Positions 10,847 through 21,713 of a stretch of 64,000 nt of DNA are shown here, piece after piece. The position numbers and the translations under genes are program-made. How positions within the stretch are numbered: the first letter of the stretch is position 1; each line of letters starts with the position of its first letter. Source of the DNA: Biscogniauxia marginata (taxonomy: Eukaryota > Ascomycota > Sordariomycetes > Xylariales > Xylariaceae). The notes under the pieces were generated by a model. That model searched no databases and was not told the origin of the DNA. It saw nothing but the letters and a program-made list of their open reading frames with translations. The stretch covers positions 1 through 64,000 of the forward strand of contig MU404207.1 in assembly GCA_022695795.1 (NCBI GenBank), written 5' to 3'.

Positions 10847-13800
10847 ATGCAGGGCCGCTCTCTGAGGGGCGAGAGGCCCTCAGCCGCTCCAGTCAAGCGA
10901 GCTGGCGCTGCCAGCCGCTCCGGTATCCGACCGCCCGCCTCCAGACCATCATCCCTAAGGCACCAAGTCCATCACAATGCTACCGTCGCCTCGAGAATTG
11001 ACCGCACCGCTGCGCCGTCGCCTGCTGAGTCCATGCTCTCTGTTGCCACCAACGGGACCAAGCGTAAAGAACGCGATTTCGACCTAGACGGCTTCGAAGA
11101 GACCAATATCAATGTCGTCGTTCGATGTCGAGGACGTAATGAACGAGAAGTACGAGAAAACAGCGCTGTCGTCGTGCGCACAGATGCTGCGAAGGGGAAG
11201 CTGGTCGAGCTCTCTATGGGCCCGAATGCATTGAGCAACAAGACATACAACTTTGACCGCGTCTTCTCCCAGGCTGCTGATCAAAGCATGGTGTACGAGG
11301 ATGTCGTCAAGCCCGTTCTAGAAGAGGTAAGGAAACTCAGGCATTTCGATTGTAGATAGAGCTGACCGTGCCATAGATGCTTGGGGGATTTAACTGCACT
11401 ATATTTGCCTATGGCCAGACCGGTACCGGTAAAACATACACCATGTCGGGAGACATGAATGACACATACGGGCTCTTATCAGACGAAGCCGGCATCATTC
11501 CCCGAGTGCTGCATTCTCTATTCAACAAACTAGACATGGAAGAAACAGAAAACTTTGTCAAATGCTCATTTATTGAGTTGTACAACGAGGAGCTTCGCGA
11601 CCTGATATCTAGCGAGGATAATGCTAAGCTGAAGATATATGATGATAACTCTCGCAAGGGTCACGCCACGACCATTGTCCAAGGCATGGAGGAGTCGCAC
11701 ATTACAACTGCCGCCCAAGGTATTAAATTGCTACAGGATGGCAGCCTTAAGCGGCAGGTTGCGGCGACTAAATGCAACGACCTTAGCAGTCGTAGTCATA
11801 CCGTCTTCACGATCACTACCTGTATCAAGAAGACGGGAGAAGATGGCGAGGACTACGTCAGCGCAGGAAAGCTGAATTTAGTCGATCTTGCTGGAAGTGA
11901 GAATATTCAACGATCCGGAGCCGAAAACAAACGTGCGGCGGAAGCCGGCTTGATCAACAAAAGCTTGCTAACCCTAGGCCGAGTCATTAATGCTCTCGTG
12001 GACCGCAGCTCGCACATTCCCTACCGAGAATCAAAACTCACTCGTTTACTCCAAGACTCTCTTGGTGGTCGTACGAAGACATGCATTATCGCAACGATCT
12101 CGCCAGCAAAGAGCAATCTTGAGGAGACGATCTCGACATTGGATTACGCCTTCCGAGCCAAGAACATTCGCAATAAGCCCCAGGTCAACCAACTAATCAA
12201 TAAGAAGACGCTACTCCGAGAATTCACCCACGAGATTGAGCGCCTAAAGAGTGAATTGATCGCCACACGACAGAGGAATGGTGTCTACCTATCAAACGAG
12301 GCGTATGAAGAGATGACGGTTGAGAGCGAATCGCGACGAATTCAAAACGAAGAGCAAGGCGCCAAGATCGGAACACTCGAATCCAATCTACGGAACAAGG
12401 TCCAAGAGCTCTTTTCTTTGACTACGAGTTTTATGGGGTTGAAAAAGGACCACGAAGCCACCAAGTCGCAGCTAGAGGAAACGAAGGGTGTGCTTGACCA
12501 GACCGAGCTCGTGTTGGAAGCAACTCGCAAGACACTGGCAGAGGAGACTCATATCCGTGAAGCACACCAGAGGACCGAAGAGCAGATGCACGCTATTAGT
12601 GGTAAGCTCATCAATACGCTACAGAAGACAGTCGGTCATGTCGGGGGTCTACATGCGAAGAACAAGCGAAAATCCGATTTACAAACTTTGAATCGGAGTA
12701 ATTGGGCGATGGCTCAGGATGAAGTGTCAGATGTTACATCTTTAGTTGAGAGCCGTGTGGAGAATTTCCGCAATGAGCAGCAGAAGCAAATGTCCACTAT
12801 TTCTGAGCGCATGCAATCATTTGTTCGGGATGAATTGCAGAAGCTCTCGGCAACGCAATCATTCCTGGATCAGAATCTCGAACTCTTCGCTCAGTCTAAG
12901 AAGGAGTTGATAGAGCAGAAACAGAAGTCGAAAGATGAAATGGACGAGGTTCTCGAGGAGATCAAGGAAGTTCGAGACAACATCAAGGAAAGGGTAGGCG
13001 ACAGTCTCCAAGCTATTGCGACTGCTGCCGAGACGATCGCCCAAGACGTTCTTAGCGAACTAAATACTTTCCATAACCAGCTCCATACATCATATGCATC
13101 TCTAGGCCGGGAGTTCAAGACGATCTTCGAGGATCTGCTAAACCATATCACGTCCCAGAGGAAAGAGTCCGACGATCTCAGGCAACAGCTTCAAGCGGCT
13201 AGCGAAAACCTTGTTCAGTCGAATGTTTCTATTTCGACACAGCTACAGCAAGTCATTAACGAGGAAAGAAGTCAAGCGGCCGAAGAACGACGGAATCTGT
13301 TGTCTCAAATTACTACTCTCATTAATTCTCAGGCCGAGCTTCAGGAGTCGCGTTTGGCTAATAAGGCGGCGTCGATCCGGCAAAGCGTCCAGGAAAACAA
13401 TACTACATTTGAAGGTCGCATAGCGCAGTATTCCCAGGGAATGGACAACTGGGATAAGACGGAGGACCAGCTGGTTGATGAAATTGCTGTCTCCCGCGAA
13501 ACTTTAAAGACGAAATTGCAGGAAGACTGGACTGTAAGTTTACTAGTCCTTTTTCCGATACCCCAAGTACTGATTATGCAACAGACTGCAAACAACCATA
13601 GCACATCGATCCAAGGAACCACGAAGTCAGTTCACGCAGAAACTGTAAGAGTCGTCGATGAACAGATGAAGGATCTTGACGAGCAGATGACGTCTCTGGA
13701 TGACTTTGTTACCCGCGCCAGGTCACAAAATGCCCAGCATCATGACCGGCATACAAATTCCCTGCAAAGTCTCTCTACCACAGTTGAAGGCTCATATGGA

Positions 13801-14508
13801 AGTATCGGCGACCACTTCAAGACCACGTGCTCTCGCGTGGAAGAGCTTGGCACGGAAATGGATACAGATATCAGGATTACCCGAGGCGCCTTGGAGCCGT
13901 TGTCGGAAAATGTGTGCCAGCCACTTGCCGATCTTCGCGAGGACATATCCAATACAGTGTTACAAGAGTACCAGCCTACGGGCGAAACGCCACAGAAGGT
14001 GTCGTACGAATACCCGACCGAGCTCCCACGTACGGAGGCGCACGAGGCTCTAATTGCAAGATTTAATGGCGAGCCGCCATCGCCGAGCAAGACACCCACG
14101 GTGTATGCCGATGCGGATCCAACGCTGGCAGAGAACCGGTCGCCATCCCGGCCCTTCTCGTCAGACCACACTTTCCCACTCTCCGATCGAATGTCGATGA
14201 GTCTCCGTGAGGTACATCCCAACATCAACAATGCTGGCTCGTTCAACTTAGACGCACGCGCTAATGCCACGATCCACGGATTCAGCGCAACAAGCATGGG
14301 AACAAGCGGAGATGTAGCAGACAATCACACGATGCCGCTGTTTAAGAAGAGCCGGGTCGGACGACCCAAGGCGTCGGCTGCGACCAAGAAGACGGCGAGC
14401 GCCGAGGGGAGAGAGAACATGCCGCTGCTGGCGGCCGTGCTCCCGGGAGGCGGGACGGAGATCTTCTCGCAGAGCGTGACTAGGAGAAAGAGCCCGCGAC
14501 TCAACTGA
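10847..14508 (+). CDS. bimC: kinesin-5 (BimC/Eg5/Cut7 family) mitotic motor
   Basis: Plus-end-directed homotetrameric kinesin that slides antiparallel microtubules for spindle pole separation. It is 1186 aa from three exons: 10847-11326, 11377-13533 and 13585-14508. Intron 1 is 50 nt (GTAAGG/TAG). Intron 2 is 51 nt (GTAAGT, TACTGAT branch, CAG) and in frame, so an unspliced message would stay open. The N-terminal motor (about residues 82-440) carries P-loop GQTGTGKT (173-180), switch I NDLSSRSH (about 294) and switch II LVDLAGSE (about 330). A long coiled-coil stalk follows. The tail contains the bimC box TGETPQKVSYEYP (about residue 1011) with its Cdk-type TPxK site. The C-terminus is basic (TRRKSPRLN). 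The length matches BimC proteins (about 1150-1200 aa). Confidence 0.96.
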
Positions 14509-16217
14509 TTGGGAAGGGAAAGGGGGAGGGAGAGGCATATGCAAGCTATACATACCGACCGGGCGATTTGTTACTTTTCGAGGTTGGCGTTTAGGGGCGA
14601 AGCCTATAGAGCGAGTTTGGCCACTAGGCTTGCCGAGTTGGAATTAGACGTGATTTCACGGCGGTGATGGTGCAAGCGGAGTTTCTAGGAATCACGGCTT
14701 TGCTTTTCTCAACTGGTGGAAAGGGTGTGTGTGAGAAGGAAGAAGGGGAGGGAGGCCTTTTCGCAGAATGGGGATTGTTACAGTTTTGCTCGTTGGTGCA
14801 TTTTCGAAATTGTCTAAGTACATACATAGGCTTAGCCAGTATACTTGATACCCCTAAAGTGTTTTTTTTTATCCCGCCCCCAAGTCGGTCCTCTGAGAGA
14901 GGACGGGGGGTTAGTTAAATTTGAAGATTTTGTTATTCTGTTTTATATCATTCAAGTCCCTCTTCCAACACCCCCCCCCTCCCTTTTTTTTTTCTTTGCT
15001 GAGTTTGGTAACTATGGATAGATGTCGAGGTGTGTGTACAGTTATGCTCTTTGCTCATACCATGCCAGTGTATATATATGTCACGATATACTCGGTATAG
15101 GTATCAAATGGATAGCAACGTGGTTGTTGCGCGAGGGAGTAAAACTGCAGCTGCTACATACCGGCCCCTTTGTTCCCCTGGGCGACATGTGTTTACTTGG
15201 CTTGTACACATTGATCCTCCCACGCTGAAGCTCATTGGGCCATCGCTCTTAACAACATGTTTATGTCATATGGAGTACCTCATACTGTCTGTCCTCTATT
15301 TCATGCATGCTATTTTGGTTTAGCATATGTAGCATAGAGAGCTACATATGTACCTAGTATGATGCAAGATATATATATATAAAGGGGAACGGCTTTGTTG
15401 AAATACAGTGTTATGAGATACATGACGGCTACGAGATGCCTTGTACCTGGACCTGACAAGCTATCCTTTGACACTAAAATTTCAACAGACTTAAAGGCAT
15501 TTAGTCGGTGTATGATAGCAAGTAGGTACGCCGCAAAGAGGTGTGGTCAAGCTGTGCACTTTGGTTTTAAGTTCATCTTTACTTAATCTTTATTTGTGTT
15601 ACATGTTGTCCCTGGCTGCATGTGTGCGATCCCGTCTTGCATGCTTGACAGGTATACCAAGGAGGCATACCAAGGAAGCCAACGCGGTGTCACCTAGGTA
15701 GATACGTGGTACCGGTAAAGCCCGATGTCATAGATGTACATATTTATACACCTACTTGTGTACCTACGTACCTACCTACGTACCTACCTCTTATCTACCG
15801 TACTTGGTTTAATCTCGTCCCGATCTGGTTTCTTGTCACTAGTGAGACAAGAATCTGACAGTTATCTCCGTTAGAAAAAAGTCGCAACGGCTAGGGACTT
15901 TGGATTTGTGTACCTGGTTCACATGTAACTCTCTACCTAGGTACTTTGCAGGTACCTCCGTCCTGTTCGAGGTAGCCAAGTTACACAGCATCGTCGTCTC
16001 TCCACATTTCTAACTTTGTCACTGCAGCGGCTGCAACTGCGACTACACATTCGGGACTACACATTCGGGACGCCACACGTGCCTGACCTTTCTCCTATAC
16101 CCCATCAGCTATGTATACATACCCTCACTCGCCCCCATAGCTTGCTCAATCAAACCACCTCCAACAAAGAAGACCGTCTGAAGAATTTCACCACTACATA
16201 CACCAAGTTGCTTCAAC
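14509..16217. other. intergenic, no gene seen; tandem duplication
   Basis: No supported gene. Contents are a C/T homopolymer patch near 14969-14995, (TACC/TACG)n steps near 15760-15790, and a perfect 14-bp tandem duplication (GACTACACATTCGG) at 16041-16054 and 16055-16068. The duplication lies in the leader of the next gene. Short open frames near 15030-15320 have no recognisable family. Confidence 0.55.
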
Positions 16218-17459
16218 ATGGTTCAAAATGGTCAACTGCCAAATGGCATCAACTTCGTGCCAGCGCCCAATCAGATTGCCGGCATGCTGCAATGGGCTAA
16301 CGGCGCGCCTGTAAATGACCGTTCGGATGATCCTGTTGTCTGTGTGGTGTGCGGTGGTATTTGCTTGTGCACCGTAGGTCACAAAACAACCTCCATTGCC
16401 GAGGATTCGTCAGGCTAATGCTTACAACAGATGGCCGAGGCCCCCCCGGGCTGGGTGCCCAAAAGGCGCAACTGGATGTACCCAATGCTCATCATGGCTA
16501 AGCCTGAGTACCACGAATGGTGCAAGCTGCCATCCTCGGCCAAAGCCTACAACCGGCAGGATGATCACCTATTCCGGGAGCTGGCCGTCGATGTATTCCG
16601 TGGAGGTGCGGACGGCTTCGAAGTCCCTGAACTTGGCCAAATCTCCATCGACACTTCCCACTCCGAAATAGCTATCCCCATCCATCCCGCCTGCCTCGCC
16701 CTGGCCAAGTCTTTCTGCCGTTACCAGTCTCGCTTCGATATTGACTTCCGCAGCCCCAAGGGCGGCGAACCCTCCAGCCTCGCCCATCTCTACGAAATCT
16801 GGTGCAAGCGTGCTATTGCCACTTGTCCCCACGGCCTCATGACCGAGCCGATCAGGGAGCCACACGATTACTTCGGCGCTCCTTGCCCATATGACCTGTT
16901 CCCATTTTATAACAATCTGAGTCTCGATCCCACCATACGCATGTACGAGGTCGATCCAATTGACGTCCCCTGTATCACACACCTAGTCATCCTCAATAAC
17001 CTGCAGTCTATGAAGGGCAAGGAGACGAAACCGACCCCGAAGCTGGCCGAATGCCGGGAGCGCATCAAACAGATGCCACAGGAAATCCACGACCGCATAA
17101 TTGAAGCTATCGAACCTTTCGAAGATGGCCTCGGAAAGAAGTGTCTGGAGCCCACACGCATCCTGCCAAGCACCTGGTGGAAAGAGAAGTTGATGTCTGG
17201 CCAATTGATCCCCTGGCTGGGCGACTTCAATAACACAGAAGTTATACGCTTCCGCCAACGGCAGAACATGTCCCCCAGCGAGGTCTTCGACGAGGATAAC
17301 TGGGACTGGGAGCTCCTATGCCGTCAGCTTGCGCAGCCGGATGTCCTTGAGGAGGGTGGCGTCCTTCACGACGTCTCGTTGCATCTCTGGAACCGCCATC
17401 GCATCTGGAAGTTGCTGGATTCGGCGCGGCTGGGCCACTTTTGGCGTCTTCGGTTCTGA
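16218..17459 (+). CDS. F-box-like hypothetical protein
   Basis: Predicted 394-aa protein in two exons, 16218-16373 and 16431-17459, with a 57-nt intron (GTAGGT donor, GCTAATG branch, ACAACAG acceptor) in phase 0. Exon 1 begins MVQNGQLPNGINFVPAPNQ and holds a small cysteine cluster (CVVCGGICLC). The central part has conserved-looking aromatic and His/Cys residues. At about residues 265-285 RIKQMPQEIHDRIIEAIEPF matches the start of an F-box (LPxEIxxxIxxxL), which in known proteins binds Skp1 in SCF ubiquitin ligases. Downstream LPSTWWKEKL...LIPWLGDF resembles the region after the F-box in large fungal-specific families. The substrate is unknown. The divergence of the F-box keeps this a family-level call. 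Confidence 0.72.
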
Positions 17460-19089
17460 GAGGGGCTATGTAAAAAAAAAAAAAAAAAAAATCTATCTGG
17501 AACACACAACGATAAATATGTGAGCTAGTGGACGAAATCACTTGTCTACTAAAGGGTAAGTTCATCCTCAAACTTGCAAACTCACCCCCCTCCCCCCCGT
17601 CTCTTACTTGTCATATGCTTATTTTCTCGACTTGATTAGTTTAGGATATTGACCAACCCGGGCTACGAAGCCCTCTCTTGTATATACCGGGGCACATGGA
17701 AGGTTCTGATTTTCCGTGTTCACTTTCTTTGCCGTCATCTTCGGCTAGGTCATAGGCACGCTACGTCGGAGTTGGATTCTAGATTCCATGTATACTATTT
17801 GTCTTGGACGCGGTGGTTGTTTACTCTGCAAGTACCACGTCCACGCGGGGTAGACCGGTTAGACTGTTAACGGAATATTTTGCATGATTTGTCGTACATG
17901 TATGTACCTGATACAGCTAGGTTATCTATAACGGCAATCTAGCTCGGGAGGTGGCAGTAACGCCCCCCAACCTGCTTGTGACATTTGACGATGGAGCTAT
18001 CTACGGCACCTAGTCAGAAACTCAAGCTTGTGTATCTGAACTCTGTTTCTACCAGAGGAGGTACGGGTGTGGATAGGTGGACAGATATATAAATGGACAA
18101 CTACTGTTTGATTAGGTGATTATTGTGGTGAGAAAAAAATCGAGTTGTGGTGCAGCCTCACCATTGACAAGATAGTAATACCTAGCTTCACTCTATCCTA
18201 GCGTGATAGTATTAGCCATTCCAGTGTTACTCTTCAGGGAGAGGAGTAGGGCTTTGCGGAAAGGCAACCTGGACCATGGAGCTGACCCGATGGCAATTAG
18301 AGGGCCAGCCGTGCCGTACCTACCCACCTACCTGCCCAGACAGCATTCCGGACCGAGACGGTACATATTTTGTTACCTGCCTTATTCGTTATATATCTAA
18401 AAATCGAATAATGAAGAGGAAGACTACCCCGAGACTTCTGACCGGGGATACTGGGTCTGCTATGGAGTCCATCTTCCTCCTCCTCCTTCTTCTTTCTAAA
18501 CTAGGTACCTACCTGTTTTATTGGAATTTGCCTTGGGAGACAAGAATCCTCCTCGCGACTAGATATGGCGAGGTTGAGAGGAAGGGAGGTAGGATCTCTC
18601 GGGTCTGTGTCGAGGTTTTCGGTTGTGATCGGATGTTATCTGGTTGCTACTTCGTCCAAGGGGGAAAGGGGGAAAGGGGTTGAGAGGGGGGCGGGTGGGG
18701 AGCTGAGGTGATAGGTACCTAAGCAAAGATATACGGTCTTCTAGTCGAATGGCAGCTCCCGTCCTGCACAAGAGAAAGCATCATAAATACCTAGGTACCT
18801 AACTAACCATTCCTTCCAAGAGTTACCTACGATTTTTCTTTGGTCCCCAGCCACAAGCACGACAGGCAATTCGGAATGGCAATCTGCCTACTACTACCTA
18901 GGCTACACTGGATTATTTGACGACCTTGTTCACAGTCCTGTCCTGCGAGTGTCCCGGCATCTCTGATATCCTGCATTTCTCCATGGCGAACCTGACTCAC
19001 GCCCTCGTTGGGCTGGGTTCTAATTCTTGAGTCGGGACATCCTATACCTATCTACCTGTTTGTCTGCCTAAACTCAGGTACCTATTATC
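17460..19089. other. intergenic, no gene seen
   Basis: A poly-A run (about 17472-17490) lies just after the F-box-like gene. The rest is spacer with several ACCTAGGTACC-type motifs (for example about 18781-18803). No coding signal was recognised. Confidence 0.55.
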
Positions 19090-20303
19090 TCTCTGTTGGC
19101 CGTTGGTGTAATCCTCACCACAACAGCAATCGCTCGGGTTGGAGACCTGGATCTTCGCCATCGGTCACCAACTTCGCCCAATCCGAATACGGAGTTCTGC
19201 CCCAAAAGAGTCAACGTCAAGCTCAAGAGTGAGAACTTTCAGTACATCCAAGTACTCATCTATCTCGCAATATTGGAAGCGTATTCAGATGTTCCGTGAG
19301 ACGTATCCCGATACCGAAGTCCTTGCCACGATGGCCGTGGGACTACTCTCTGATCGCGACACCCGGGGAGCGACATGATTTGCTAGTCTTACTCCGTCGG
19401 TACGCAGACACATGACACAAGACATCAACATGTTTCGAGACGACATGATCGAACGCAGAGAACGCTCATCTAGGTCGCAGTGAGGATAGCCTATTCGTCA
19501 ATCAGTTCGGAGCCCAGCTTCGCCTCTGCGAATGGAGAGATCCGGAGCGGTCCCAATCAAGTTCCTTCGTACGAACTGACGAGCCGAAAGGCGGAGTCTG
19601 AAAGCTTTGCGATACCATTGTGAGGGGGGAACAAGAATCGATGTATGCTACTGCCGGATCATTGGGGTGTGAGTTATTGTCCTCAATTATCGTAACTTTC
19701 CCATTCATTAGTATGGCTATTCACAACATAAGTATAGGGTTCGCGAACACGGTGTCGCTTAGGGACGCAGTCGGTATTACAATTCCCCCGTATCTCAATG
19801 CTTTCAAGCAAATCGTCAACAACGGCGTCGGGATTCAGATCTATCTTTGGTTTAGGAAGGTCTTTCCGATCAGCGGAAAAAAGACAGCCGACTTCACATG
19901 TGCCATCAGGACGACGGGACACCCCGCTGGAGATGGTCCCTCTCCGAAATACCCAAAGACCCCCCATCCGACTGAATTCAGTGGATGGTTGAGGATCATA
20001 TCCTACAAGGTTACGGTGGTGACACCATACGAAGCGCAGCGAGAGCTTCTAGATCAGACCATCAAAATGCTTTCCAGAGCCGAGTACGTACCCGAGCTTG
20101 TTGAGATACGTTCGGTTGATGGAGCACAAGGTTTCGAATCGGACTTCACGATCTGGGACCTCACGCGAATTAGCGGACCTGGTTTCATCGGAGAACCTCA
20201 CCTGTCAGCAGTCGTCCTTACCAGAGCATGTTATGCCAATCTTGTCGTCGGCAATAGACAAGCATGGAAAATATTCCACCCCAAAGTTCTTCTCGTTAGA
20301 TAG
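19090..20303 (+). pseudogene. decayed SF1 (UPF1/DNA2-like) helicase C-terminal region
   Basis: The 3' part is open from 19620 to 20303 but has no ATG at its start. Its last 100 codons carry a recognisable C-terminal RecA domain of superfamily 1 helicases: motif IV-like VVTPYEAQRELL, motif V-like VDGAQGFESDFTIWDLTR, and motif VI-like VVLTRACYANLVVGN. Upstream, broken by stops and frame changes, are weaker matches: VILTTTAIA near 19110 (motif Ic-like) and QFGAQLRLCEWRD near 19503. Walker A and DExx motifs are not visible. I read this as a truncated, decaying copy of a fungal SF1 helicase gene that has lost its N-terminal half. The motif V/VI assignment is firm; the upstream extent is tentative. 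Confidence 0.58.
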
Positions 20304-21404
20304 CTCGCTCGAATTACCCAATTTCACGACGACCGAAATGCTATTGTAGTCTGTAACGGGCAAACATGGCAATCCACATGTTCAGCTTCGTGCTCCGTGT
20401 CATCTCAGCCGTTATACCATGATCTCCTTTTGCCAGATGGCATCTTCTAGATAGTTTCTTACAATACCATTTCTTCCAGATCACTTCTTATGCCCTAGCG
20501 TATAGGTAGTGACCTACAAAGGGGGGCAGGAGTTCTCTCTTTACCTTCTGATAAATCACTATGCAAATCTATTGTAGTATCTTGGATGATTCGGTGTTAT
20601 ATGGGATGGGCATGGATGTAGTTGTATTTATTAGGTTTCTCTAATTACCTAGTTAGTCCTTATAGCGATATATATATCCCATTACTAGCCACACCGTGTT
20701 TTCTATACTCGCCAACTCGATTCGGCCAAATTCACCACTTGGGAAGGCGAGGCAGTGCTCTCGTCTCTGTATCTGTATGTATGGGTATTTCTGGCATCCC
20801 CTCAAGGCTGGTGTTTCCCATGTATTTGATATTGGTGAGTGGTTTATTGAAAATTTGTTAATCCTATCGATCTCGTAGGATCCTTATTGAACCATATTCA
20901 TGAAAACCCCTTTGGGAAACCCTCCTATCCTCAACCATTATGACTGAGCCATACTGATCCATCTCCGGCTATGTTTATGAAGCAATAGCCATAACCACAT
21001 GTCCGTTGTATCAACCCATTAACGGGGAATAATCGAGGTGCTAGGTCTTCGTCTCCCGATCTTCAAGATGCGTTGGTGCCAATGCAGTTGTCGATGTCGC
21101 GGGAAAGGAAGCCACATTCCGATTTCGCCTATGATATCACCAATATTCGTGTGAATGCGGACAAATGCCTCTCGTCCCGAACGATAGAGCTCTGTTCCCA
21201 ACCAAGTCGAGTTGATGCTCAACTATCCCATCATCTCGTTTGCCGTAGAGATAACCTAGGTGGCCTAGCTAGCACCTGTAACAAGAAGACTGCTAAAGAT
21301 GGGACTGCCAAAAAGAATCTCCATAACCGCGTCGAACATCGAATTATTCATGGTCCAGGGTAACTTTAGTCAAGGCTTCCCAAGCCCTATCGACGGCTGA
21401 AGCC
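20304..21404. other. intergenic, no gene seen
   Basis: Spacer between the helicase relic and a small minus-strand gene. Open frames here are short and show no recognisable motif. Confidence 0.55.
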
Positions 21405-21713
21405 TTATACCACCTCCTGAGGGTTGACGGGAGCGACAGGGGCAACGCCCAGCATCTCTGCCAGCGCTGGCGGCGCCCGTCGCTGAAACTCCGCAGCAAG
21501 ATCGTCGGCAAAGCCGGCCACAGCGGCCAACCCCTGACCCATGACTGTCCCCAGATAACCACTCCAACGCCGGACCCGCAGCGTCCCGAAAACGAGTTCG
21601 AGCCACAAGCCCAGGGCGCCGAGAGCGACGGTAATCACCAGAATAAAGGGTGCGGCGACGGCAGCGAAGACCACGGCGGCGAAGTTAACGAGGTGGGCAG
21701 CAAATCCGGGCAT
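21405..21713 (-). CDS. small membrane protein, hypothetical
   Basis: Single-exon frame of 102 codons with ATG at 21713 in a favourable context (CCACCATGCC). The N-terminal half is strongly hydrophobic and alanine/valine-rich (about residues 8-40, FAAVVFAAVAAPFILVITVALGA then LGLWLELVFG), suggesting one long or two short membrane spans. A short amphipathic part with an RRW turn and a proline-rich tail (PPALAEMLGVAPVAPVNP) follow. GC content is clearly higher than in the surrounding spacer, which favours a real gene. I do not recognise the family. Confidence 0.45.
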   Translation of the reverse strand: MPGFAAHLVNFAAVVFAAVAAPFILVITVALGALGLWLELVFGTLRVRRWSGYLGTVMGQGLAAVAGFADDLAAEFQRRAPPALAEMLGVAPVAPVNPQEVV

